Assembly (NCBI GenBank): GCA_964354225.1
Contig: CAYGZC010000342.1
Coordinates: forward strand, 1 to 7,905
DNA: 7,905 bases
Direction: 5' to 3'
Origin: CAYGZC01 sp964354225
GTDB lineage: Bacteria; Bacteroidota; Ignavibacteria; UBA10030; SZUA-254
Of the stretch, positions 1 through 6,123 are shown piece after piece; position 1 is the stretch's first letter; each line of letters opens with the position of its first letter. The position numbers were made by a program, and so were the translations under genes. The notes under the pieces are model-generated. The model saw nothing but the letters and a program-made list of their open reading frames with translations. It was not told where the DNA came from and did not search any database.

Positions 1-599
1 AAGCTTTTTGGAATTGTGATGTTAACATCAAACGATCCAAACTCATTATGAAATTCTGCAATACCAAGATACTGACTTTTATCCCAACCGTATTTATCAT
101 ACGTAGCAATTTGAGGATACCATTGTGCGATGTTGTAATCACGCCCCTGGTGTCCGGTTCGAAAACCGTCTACGGGAATTTTGCCTTCCCATTCACAAAC
201 AAACGTTATACTCTCACCCGGCTGAAGTGGCTTCGATAATTTTACCTCCATCAATGTGTTGTCGATATTATACTCTGTTGCCTGTTCAATCGTACCTTCA
301 AGTATAGTGAACTTTTTTACATCGACACCACTGGAAGCGATATCATAGAACTGTTTACTTCGTTCGGCAAGTTTTTGACCGTAGCTTCCCTTGGTAAATA
401 AATTCCAGTACAACCGAAAGTAGATTACATTCAAAACATCCGGCGAGTTGTTCTTGTAAACAAGTGTTTCCTTTCCGTTGATAGTATGATTATTTGGATT
501 GAGTGTTGCATCGATTTTATAATGTACATCCTGCTGCCAGTAGGGTTCAGCGAAAAGAAGTGCAGACGCACTCAAGAGAAGAATTAATAGAAAGCGCAT
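1..599 (-). CDS. Secreted M1-family metallopeptidase, N-terminal part (cut by window edge)
   Basis: This frame is open from an ATG at 599 to the left edge, giving 199 complete codons and no stop. The protein starts with a signal peptide: MRF, then a Leu-rich core, with likely cleavage after about residue 17 (LLFA|EPYW). The mature part matches the N-terminal beta-domain of M1 (aminopeptidase N-like) peptidases as found in Bacteroidota and relatives. It has the early Y-x-I-x-A-x-L-x-P-x-x-H-T-I-x-G-x-E pattern, then SPDVLNVIYFRLYWNLF, then QWYPQIATYDKYGWD and a YLGIAEFHNEFGSFDV segment. The zinc site (HExxH...E) and the GxMEN-type substrate loop would lie further left, outside the window, so activity cannot be judged. 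The role is probably cleavage of peptides outside the inner membrane. The SD is weak: AGGG seven bases before the start. The family call is firm; the exact subfamily is not. Confidence 0.88.
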   Translation of the reverse strand, partial: MRFLLILLLSASALLFAEPYWQQDVHYKIDATLNPNNHTINGKETLVYKNNSPDVLNVIYFRLYWNLFTKGSYGQKLAERSKQFYDIASSGVDVKKFTILEGTIEQATEYNIDNTLMEVKLSKPLQPGESITFVCEWEGKIPVDGFRTGHQGRDYNIAQWYPQIATYDKYGWDKSQYLGIAEFHNEFGSFDVNITIPKS

Positions 600-863
600 A
601 AGTTTACCCTAAGATAGTTATTAAAATTAGCTTTGAGTTTTATGAAAATAAGAAAATAATAATCGAGGATCAAGAAATTGATTGGTTATAGAATGATGGA
701 ATAAGCCAAAGAATTTTTGGATAGCCATCGAGGAATTGGATAAGAAATCCAATGAGTGAATGGATGTGATAATTCTGGTGATGTCCCTAATTTAACATGA
801 AAATTGTTTAATTACCGATCTCTTATTATAGACAGCATCGTAAAAAAGTGGTATACTTATCAT
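600..863. other. Intergenic region with no gene seen
   Basis: Between the M1 peptidase start and the tRNA promoter I see no convincing open frame in either direction. The stretch is AT-rich. It holds the weak leftward promoter candidate at 645-673 and one small perfect hairpin at 735-753: ATTGGAT, loop AAGAA, ATCCAAT. The hairpin is not followed by a T-run on either strand, so it is not an intrinsic terminator. An unannotated small RNA cannot be excluded. Confidence 0.5.
645..673 (-). promoter_or_regulatory. Possible promoter of the M1 peptidase gene
   Basis: On the minus strand, TTGATC (668-673) and TATTTT (645-650) are 17 bases apart, each matching the sigma-70 consensus at 4 of 6 positions. 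Transcription would start about 40 bases before the peptidase ATG. The match is modest in an AT-rich stretch, so this is tentative. Confidence 0.28.
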
Positions 864-892
864 TTGATTCATTACGACAAACTTTGTATATT
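864..892 (+). promoter_or_regulatory. Sigma-70-type promoter of tRNA-Ala
   Basis: TTGATT at 864-869 (4 of 6 to TTGACA) and TATATT at 887-892 (5 of 6 to TATAAT) are separated by exactly 17 bases. Transcription would start near 899, leaving a 5' leader of about 18 bases before the tRNA. The aspartate kinase gene has a promoter of the same build (TTGCTA, 17 bases, TATATT), which supports both. Confidence 0.55.
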
Positions 893-916
893 TTATTCAT
901 TATTAATGATGAAATT

Positions 917-989
917 GGGGCTGTAGCTCAGTTGGGAGAGCGCCTGAATGGCATTCAGGAGGTCGAGGGTTCGATCCCCTTCAGCTCCA
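917..989 (+). tRNA. tRNA-Ala (anticodon GGC)
   Basis: A complete 73-base cloverleaf can be folded by eye. The acceptor stem GGGGCTG (917-923) pairs with CAGCTCC (982-988) and includes the G3:U70 wobble that specifies alanine. The D arm is GCTC/GAGC (926-929, 938-941). The anticodon stem CCTGA/TCAGG (943-947, 955-959) holds the loop ATGGCAT with anticodon GGC at 950-952. The variable loop is AGGTC, and the T arm has loop TTCGATC. A989 is the discriminator base. The following bases are CAA, so the 3' CCA is not encoded and must be added by nucleotidyltransferase. It decodes GCC and, by wobble, GCU. No second tRNA is adjacent. Confidence 0.97.
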
Positions 990-1183
990 CAAGATTGGTG
1001 ATGGTCCGCCCAACGCGGCTGCGCAATTAGCCCAGCGATCGGTGAATTGTAAAAAACTTTCACTACCCAAACACAAACCACCCATTCACCTTCTGACCAG
1101 TCAACAATTTAACTACATGACAAATCATTAGTCTATAGTCACATCAGGTATCCACGCATTAATCATCGAGTGAAAGGTAATTT

Positions 1184-1540
1184 ATGAGTAAACGACTTGA
1201 CGAATTTCAATCGTTCCGAAAAAAAATGAATGGCCGAATCCTCAGCGCTGATAATCGAGCCATTAAAAGATTTTTCGGGGTCGATACACTCACTTATCAA
1301 CCCGGTAAATTAAATGCCAAAACAAAAGAGATGTTGGGTCTTGCCGCTTCGATGGTATTACGCTGTGATGATTGTGTATCGTATCATATCATGCGGTGTA
1401 AAGAAGAAGGAGTAACCGAAGATGAAATGTTTGAAATTTTCAGTGTTGCACTGACGGTGGGTGGCTCCATAGTCATTCCACATCTACGGCGGGCAGTAGC
1501 ATTTTTAGATGGGCTAAATAAGCAAGCAGATTCAAAATAG
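1184..1540 (+). CDS. AhpD/carboxymuconolactone decarboxylase-like protein
   Basis: This 118-residue protein has the size and pattern of the small AhpD-like branch of the carboxymuconolactone decarboxylase superfamily. The diagnostic segment is E49...C61-D-D-C64-x3-H68, the redox CxxC plus His of alkylhydroperoxidase-type members. It is followed by the helix GVTEDEMFEIFSVALTVGGS and a C-terminal His (H100). In AhpD the two cysteines and the His reduce peroxides or recycle a partner peroxiredoxin; the substrate here is unknown. There is no signal peptide, so it is cytoplasmic. The start is well supported by a GAAAGG SD at 1172-1177, six bases before the ATG. An 'alkylhydroperoxidase-domain protein' label is safe; a true AhpD role is not shown, since no ahpC lies nearby. 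It is probably co-transcribed with the small membrane protein downstream, because the next terminator is at 1803. Confidence 0.88.
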   Translation: MSKRLDEFQSFRKKMNGRILSADNRAIKRFFGVDTLTYQPGKLNAKTKEMLGLAASMVLRCDDCVSYHIMRCKEEGVTEDEMFEIFSVALTVGGSIVIPHLRRAVAFLDGLNKQADSK

Positions 1541-1630
1541 TGAAAACTAATTTGAAATTTCTTATAACATATACCCTTATTTATCGTAGAATCATAGTAC
1601 TGTGAGAAAGTTTAGAATTGAAAGGATTAA

Positions 1631-1765
1631 ATGAAAATATTTGAATTTCTTAGTTTAAATGTAATTATCGGAGGGGTAGTAATATTAATAGTCCTTATCT
1701 ATCTTATCTCCCTGATTAACAAACGCAGGAAAGATCAATTTCTTCATCAAGATAAGGTGGAATAA
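1631..1765 (+). CDS. Small single-span membrane protein (44 aa), function unknown
   Basis: This short open frame encodes 44 residues: a short N-terminal stretch (MKIFEFLSLN), one strongly hydrophobic span at about residues 11-29 (VIIGGVVILIVLIYLISLI), then a basic and polar tail beginning NKRRKDQ. The positive cluster right after the span predicts that the C-terminus faces the cytoplasm. A GAAAGG SD at 1620-1625 sits five bases before the ATG, the same SD type and spacing as its neighbours, which is the best argument that it is real. It lies 90 bases after the AhpD-like gene and 37 bases before an intrinsic terminator, so it is probably the last gene of that unit. I do not recognise the family. 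Membrane microproteins of this shape often bind a larger membrane complex, but nothing here identifies a partner. Confidence 0.68.
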   Translation: MKIFEFLSLNVIIGGVVILIVLIYLISLINKRRKDQFLHQDKVE

Positions 1766-1802
1766 AGAAGCTAAAAGCGTTTTTAAATTGTGAAATTTAT
1801 AC

Positions 1803-1840
1803 TGCCTCTCATTTTGAATAAAATGAGAGGCAATTTTTTT
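1803..1840 (+). terminator. Intrinsic (Rho-independent) terminator
   Basis: A perfect 13-bp stem, TGCCTCTCATTTT (1803-1815) with AAAATGAGAGGCA (1820-1832), encloses a GAAT tetraloop. It is followed by A and seven T residues (1834-1840). It ends the AhpD-like/small membrane protein unit and separates it from the aspartate kinase promoter that begins directly after it. Confidence 0.93.
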
Positions 1841-1841
1841 A

Positions 1842-1870
1842 TTGCTACTATTATAAACCTATATTATATT
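1842..1870 (+). promoter_or_regulatory. Sigma-70-type promoter of aspartate kinase
   Basis: TTGCTA (1842-1847, 4 of 6) and TATATT (1865-1870, 5 of 6) are 17 bases apart. They lie between the upstream terminator and the SD of the kinase gene, with transcription expected near 1877. No attenuator or lysine-type riboswitch fits in the remaining leader of roughly 20-35 bases, so regulation is more likely allosteric or at initiation. Confidence 0.5.
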
Positions 1871-1911
1871 AATTCATCAAATAGAATTTTGAAAGGAGAA
1901 TGGTTCGAATC

Positions 1912-3324
1912 ATGATTGTCATGAAATTTGGCGGTACATCCACACAGGATACATCGGCGATTGCAAATGTAGTGAAGATAATTCAATCCCGACTTGCACA
2001 AAAGCCAATCGTTGTTGTTTCGGCAATTGCCCATGCGACGAATATGTTGGAGAAAATAGGTAAACTCGCTGCAGAAAAAAACGACCGAGAAGCGAGAGAA
2101 GTGTTAACACAATTATTTAACCGACATTATGAAATAGTAGATCACACGATTCGACATCTTACCAGAAATCGGACATTCAGAAGTCAGCTCGAAACCACTC
2201 GTGAAGAAATCGAAACAATTATCAAAGGTGTTTCAATATTACGAGAACTTACGCCGCGAACTTTAGATTTGCTCTGCTGCTTTGGTGAGTTGCTCTCTTC
2301 ACGTATCGTCGCTGCCGCATTACAGGAACATGGCATCCAATCTGAATGGCTCGACACGAAAGATTTTATGATAACTGATGAAAATTTCACACGAGCCATG
2401 CCGTTGATGGATGAAGTCGAGAATCAACTTAAAAAACTCGTGATGCCATTGATTGAAAAAGGAATCGTGCCTGTAACACAAGGATTCATCGGTATTACTC
2501 AATCGGGGCGGAGAACTACTATGGGAAGAGAAAGTTCAGATTTCTCAGCCGCAATAATTGGTGCAGCGCTCGATGCCGATGATATTCAAATCTGGACTGA
2601 TGTTGATGGTGTCCTAACAGCAGACCCGACTGTAGTCAACAATCCGAAGAAGATTAAGCGGTTGTCGTTCGAAGAAGCATTTGAGTTATCATACTTCGGT
2701 GCAAAAGTTCTTCATCCTAACACGATGTTACCTGCAATCGAGAAGAGCATTCCGATAAAAATCTACAATTCCCGCCGTCCAAATTTATCGGGGACCATGG
2801 TATCAATCGAATTAGATAATAATTATACGTTAGTTAAATCAATTGCCTATAAACGGAACGTAGCTATTCTATCAATCGTCCCAAGAAAACGCTTAGGTCA
2901 ATTTATATTTTGGGAACACATCCATAATGTGCTCACAAAATATGATGCTGTTGTAAGGATGTCGTCAACATCGGAGTACAATTACAGTGTGTTGATTGAT
3001 ACAAAAGTGAATATTCCCGCCATCGTTCACGATTTGAGTGAGATTGGAATTGTGGATGTAAATGAATCGATGGGCATTGTTTGTGTTGTTGGCTCAAACC
3101 TCATTAACTCATCAAAAGTTGTGGATAGAATATTCGAAGCTATTACCGATATTGGAGTGAGCATGATATCGTTCGGTGCATCGAAATCGAATCTGAGCTT
3201 TGTTGTTAATGATGAAGACCTTCTCGATGCGGTCAAACAAATTCACGATGAGTTTTTTAGTGATGTTGAGACGGATGAAGTATTCGAGGTACTGGAACAT
3301 CTGCCGAATTCACCACCGCGATGA
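1912..3324 (+). CDS. lysC: Aspartate kinase with C-terminal ACT domains
   Basis: This enzyme phosphorylates L-aspartate with ATP, the first step toward lysine, threonine, methionine and diaminopimelate. The N-terminal amino-acid-kinase domain shows KFGGTS (5-10), SAIAHATN (37-44), GRESSDFSAA (205-214), WTDVDGV (228-234) and FGAKVLHP (262-269). Two ACT domains follow at about 307-385 and 388-451, the second ending with GASKSNLSFVV. The length of 470 residues fits a monofunctional kinase; there is no fused homoserine dehydrogenase. Start: GAAAGGAG (1891-1898) touches an in-frame ATG at 1900 with a one-base gap, which is too close, so I prefer ATG 1912 (13 bases), which also puts KFGG nearer its usual position. 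Start 1900 would add four residues. The usual GRGGSD/GREGSD is GRESSD here, and the Asp before TTSE in ACT1 is replaced by Arg349, so feedback behaviour may differ from E. coli LysC. The gene stands alone, with its own promoter. The paralog type (lysC rather than another AK) is inferred from the ACT layout. Confidence 0.93.
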   Translation: MIVMKFGGTSTQDTSAIANVVKIIQSRLAQKPIVVVSAIAHATNMLEKIGKLAAEKNDREAREVLTQLFNRHYEIVDHTIRHLTRNRTFRSQLETTREEIETIIKGVSILRELTPRTLDLLCCFGELLSSRIVAAALQEHGIQSEWLDTKDFMITDENFTRAMPLMDEVENQLKKLVMPLIEKGIVPVTQGFIGITQSGRRTTMGRESSDFSAAIIGAALDADDIQIWTDVDGVLTADPTVVNNPKKIKRLSFEEAFELSYFGAKVLHPNTMLPAIEKSIPIKIYNSRRPNLSGTMVSIELDNNYTLVKSIAYKRNVAILSIVPRKRLGQFIFWEHIHNVLTKYDAVVRMSSTSEYNYSVLIDTKVNIPAIVHDLSEIGIVDVNESMGIVCVVGSNLINSSKVVDRIFEAITDIGVSMISFGASKSNLSFVVNDEDLLDAVKQIHDEFFSDVETDEVFEVLEHLPNSPPR

Positions 3325-3349
3325 TACGGAACAACTGATCTTCTTTAGA

Positions 3350-3934
3350 TTAGATGTAATATCTCATGATCGGTCGAGCTTTGGACCAGCGCTTCACTAC
3401 TTTGAAACCGGCTTTTTCAAATGACGAGAGAAAACCAGTCCACGCGAAAGCAGCCGGCATGTTATTCGAGTAGGGAAGTACGGGATAAGCTTCGAGGATT
3501 TTCACTTTCTTCTTCCTGCAATAATTAATAACACCTTTCAGAATTTTAACCGAGTAACCTTTACGTCTGAGATCTTTTAAAAGGAAGAAGCAGGTGATCG
3601 ACCAAACCGGTTTCTCGTCGATCCGTTTTAACACTCGTGCGTTTTCAAGTTTGATGTATTTCTCCCTCGGTGCAACGGCACACCAGCCGATTGGCTTATT
3701 CTTCATGTAAGCGATGATACCAATTTGTTCGCCGTTCCCGACCAATTTTTTCATTGCCCGCTTGTTGCCGTCACCCTTCCTCTTTTCAAAATCGGAACGC
3801 GACAGCCGCCACGACATGCACCAGCAGCCACCACATGCACCGTGCTCGCCGAAGAGGGTTTCGAAATCGTGCCAGGTCTTTTTACAAAGTGGTTTGAAAG
3901 TCAATTTAATTTTGTTGTTGGTACCTCGTCTCAT
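3350..3934 (-). CDS. GNAT-family N-acetyltransferase (Cys-rich CGGCWC type)
   Basis: This 194-residue protein belongs to a GNAT subgroup with a Cys-rich N-terminal signature, GACGGCWCMSWR (residues 32-43; C34, C37, C39), and a second conserved-looking Cys in GWCAVAPR (C85). The acetyl-CoA-binding motif A is the strand ITCFFLL followed by KDLRRKGYSVKILKGVI (about 113-136), where R123-R-K-G-Y-S fits the R/Q-x-x-G-x-G/A pyrophosphate loop. The C-terminal FEKAGFKVVKR...RPIMRYYI end is also typical of the group. It should transfer an acetyl group to an unknown amine and is cytoplasmic. An AAGGA SD lies eight bases before ATG 3934; a TTG at 3937 is in frame but less likely. It converges on aspartate kinase with a 25-base gap and diverges from the TPR membrane gene. 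The gap holds a weak 7-bp hairpin (3335-3353) without a T-run. The substrate cannot be predicted. Confidence 0.87.
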   Translation of the reverse strand: MRRGTNNKIKLTFKPLCKKTWHDFETLFGEHGACGGCWCMSWRLSRSDFEKRKGDGNKRAMKKLVGNGEQIGIIAYMKNKPIGWCAVAPREKYIKLENARVLKRIDEKPVWSITCFFLLKDLRRKGYSVKILKGVINYCRKKKVKILEAYPVLPYSNNMPAAFAWTGFLSSFEKAGFKVVKRWSKARPIMRYYI

Positions 3935-3971
3935 CAATCAATTCCTTAACAAGTTCATGGTTAGAAAAATA

Positions 3972-4001
3972 TTGAATGTTTTGGAAGAATACAAATGTAA
4001 T
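3972..4001 (+). promoter_or_regulatory. Possible promoter of the TPR membrane protein gene
   Basis: TTGAAT (3972-3977, 4 of 6) and TGTAAT (3996-4001, 5 of 6) are 18 bases apart in the divergent gap between the GNAT gene and the membrane protein gene. This would give a leader of about 75 bases containing the hairpins at 4062-4087. The region is AT-rich, so a chance match is possible. Confidence 0.27.
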
Positions 4002-4061
4002 TCATCCGAGAACTTTATGTTTTTGGATGTTTATGAAAAACGGATCTTGCATCTGGACAAT

Positions 4062-4087
4062 AAAAATCATAGATTTTTCAATCTATG
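4062..4087 (+). promoter_or_regulatory. Two alternative hairpins overlapping a start codon
   Basis: Hairpin A is AAAAATC (4062-4068), loop ATA, GATTTTT (4072-4078), a 7-bp stem. Hairpin B is CATAGATT (4068-4075), loop TTTC, AATCTATG (4080-4087), a perfect 8-bp stem whose 3' arm contains the ATG at 4085-4087. A and B share bases 4068-4078, so they cannot form together. B would hide the start codon and A would free it. The bases are directly visible; a regulatory role is inference. No recognisable SD lies upstream of this ATG, unlike most genes here. Confidence 0.35.
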
Positions 4088-6034
4088 TCTACTGCATCTC
4101 GTTTGCTGTTGGCGGTTTACCTGCTGATCATTCTTATCTGGGGATGGTCGGCTCTCCAACCGTCTCATTATAATTGGGGTTTTCACTTGTTTGCGTTTTA
4201 TCCAACGTGGTACACAATGTTGTGTTTGGGTATACTTCTTATCCTTCTTCTAACCAATGTAAGAAGTCGGGCACTTAGCATTTTCCAGCGATTCACGAAT
4301 TTGTGTTCACGTCGTCCGACATTTTTTTTGTTCGTGCTTCTTGGCGGAGTCTTTGCGATTCTAATGTATTTGTTTCCGGCAAAGCTTCATTTGTTGGGCG
4401 ATGGTGATATCATCTTGCAGTTAACTCCCAAGGATCCAAATATCAAAGATGTATCGGGTAACTTCCGGGATTATCCTTTGATGTACTACATCGTTCGATC
4501 AACCCAATTTATCATCGGTGGAGGGTCACCCGTCGATGTGGATCATACATATCGGATCATCGATCTCGTTTCGGGATTACTTTACCTCGGATTAGTTTTT
4601 GTTTTTATTCATTTCCTAAAAATATCAGCATTAGAAAAAGCACTAATTGGTTGTTTGATGTTTATCAGTACGAAGCTGCAATTCTTTTTTGGCTACGTCG
4701 AGAATTACTCTATCCTGAGCCTTTCCATTACTGCGTATATGATAAGCGGGTGGCTTGTTTTCAAAAATCAATCCCACAGCGTCGTAACATTTTTATGCTT
4801 CATCATTATGCTCGAATTCCATCTCGGCTGTTTCGTATTTCTACCGACTCTCTTCGTAATCCTCTTTTATGTTTGGCAACATCGCAGAAAAGAGCTTGCG
4901 ATATCCGGAATACTCACAATCATCGGTGGAATGGCTCTTTATTTTCTTTCTGATTTAAATATTCAACAAATCGCAGAAAGATTTGAGAGTGTCTATCACA
5001 ACGAGTTGCTTCCTGTTTTTGGTTGGCATTATGCTGTATTCTCCCGGCTTCATTTTCTTGATTGGATAAATGCACATGGACTGATCATGCCTTTCTCTCT
5101 ACTCGGTATAATTATTTTTTCCATATCTCTTGTTCATGAATATAAATGGAACGATCATTTGCTTCTTTTTTTATTTATAGCTTCAGGTTGTGGACTTGTA
5201 TTCACACTCGTTATCAGCCCGGCTCTTGGCATGGCACACGATTGGGATTTAATTGCAACTTTCTTTATTCCATTAGGCTTCCTTTTTGTTTATTTCATCC
5301 TGGAATATTTTCATTTCCCCGAAGCTCGTCACGTTGTGCTGATGATAATCGTTATGCAATTTATTCAGACTGTCACCTGGATTGGTATCAATGGGGAGGA
5401 GATCCGTAATCTGAAACGTGCAGAAATGTTAACCGATCCATCTCTGAGCGGCACCATCCCAAGGATGTACTATGAAAGTCTCGCGAAGTTATATTGGGGA
5501 AAAAAAGATTACAGGAGGTCAGCCTTCTGGTATGAACGCTATCTTACTGTCGATAGTCTTAATCCTCGAATACTTGCCAACCTCGCTGATGTATATAGGC
5601 AGTCGGGTGAAAATGAGAAAGCATTCGAAGTTCTTAAGCGGAGTGCAGGTGCAAGTCGGAACCCGGCTGTTTTTTCAAATTTAGGGGTTGAATATTTAAA
5701 GCGAAATGATACTACATTGGCAATTCAAATGTTTCAGAATGCTCTCAAGATAGATTCCTCATTTGCGTATGCCCACGCGAATCTATCTCTCATCTATACT
5801 GCTCAGTCTAAGAATTCCCTCATCGCTTATCATGCAACGAGAGCAATCACTTTCGGCATGACGGAATCAATTCTATTCAAGTTAGCAGGCAATGCCTTCC
5901 TTGCCTTAAACGATATCGAGCAAGCACTGAAATATTATAATCTTTATTTTGCTAAAAAGCCCGATGATACTAATATTCTTTCGATGATAGAAAAACTTCA
6001 AGAGGAATTATTAAGGAGAAAACAATCTCGGTAG
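4085..6034 (+). CDS. Polytopic membrane protein with C-terminal TPR repeats, GT-C-like
   Basis: This is a 649-residue inner-membrane protein. The first 435 residues or so hold about 11-12 hydrophobic spans, for example at 5-24, 41-58, 79-97, 160-179, 207-226, 246-264, 271-288, 333-351, 358-378, 388-408 and 416-435. The C-terminal part (about 460-640) is a soluble array of four or five TPR-like helix pairs, such as A467...YWGKKDYRRSAFWYERYL, ILANLADVYRQSGENEKAFEVL, and VFSNLGVEYLKRNDTTLAIQMF. Polar motifs interrupt the membrane part: LLGDGD (103-108) after the third span, GYVENY (203-208), and AHDWDL (384-389). An acidic pair in an early loop plus many spans plus a TPR tail is the plan of GT-C glycosyltransferases of the TMTC/PMT kind, which use lipid-linked sugars. 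That function is inferred from architecture and no substrate is visible. The start at 4085 is the first ATG after an in-frame stop at 4070, and the first span follows at once. A complexity-free alternative is a structural membrane/TPR scaffold. Confidence 0.82.
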   Translation: MSTASRLLLAVYLLIILIWGWSALQPSHYNWGFHLFAFYPTWYTMLCLGILLILLLTNVRSRALSIFQRFTNLCSRRPTFFLFVLLGGVFAILMYLFPAKLHLLGDGDIILQLTPKDPNIKDVSGNFRDYPLMYYIVRSTQFIIGGGSPVDVDHTYRIIDLVSGLLYLGLVFVFIHFLKISALEKALIGCLMFISTKLQFFFGYVENYSILSLSITAYMISGWLVFKNQSHSVVTFLCFIIMLEFHLGCFVFLPTLFVILFYVWQHRRKELAISGILTIIGGMALYFLSDLNIQQIAERFESVYHNELLPVFGWHYAVFSRLHFLDWINAHGLIMPFSLLGIIIFSISLVHEYKWNDHLLLFLFIASGCGLVFTLVISPALGMAHDWDLIATFFIPLGFLFVYFILEYFHFPEARHVVLMIIVMQFIQTVTWIGINGEEIRNLKRAEMLTDPSLSGTIPRMYYESLAKLYWGKKDYRRSAFWYERYLTVDSLNPRILANLADVYRQSGENEKAFEVLKRSAGASRNPAVFSNLGVEYLKRNDTTLAIQMFQNALKIDSSFAYAHANLSLIYTAQSKNSLIAYHATRAITFGMTESILFKLAGNAFLALNDIEQALKYYNLYFAKKPDDTNILSMIEKLQEELLRRKQSR

Positions 6035-6123
6035 AGCTACAGATAATTTATTTTCATATTATTGAGTTACGCTCATCACCTTTGCTTCTTTACAACCGAT
6101 CCGTTGAGGGTTTAGTTATGAAA

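Noticed and set aside
662..734. Direct repeat ATCGAGGA at 662-669 and 727-734
   Set aside because: Eight bases repeated once in a 300-base gap is about what chance gives, and the flanks do not extend it.
1008..1014. GCCCAAC, which fits one attC core pattern (RYYYAAC)
   Set aside because: No matching GTTRRRY partner or folded arms follow, and there is no integron integrase, so it is a chance match.
848..1081. Open frames of about 60 residues on both strands across the tRNA
   Set aside because: They are read through the structured tRNA-Ala gene and have no coding signature of their own; the cloverleaf explains this stretch.
3335..3353. Hairpin CTGATCT/AGATTAG between two convergent genes
   Set aside because: It is weak (one G-U pair, AT-rich), has no T-run on either side and overlaps a stop codon, so it is not a credible intrinsic terminator.
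3714..4127. Plus-strand frames opposite the GNAT gene
   Set aside because: The minus-strand frame shows clear GNAT family motifs, and these frames have no recognisable protein pattern.
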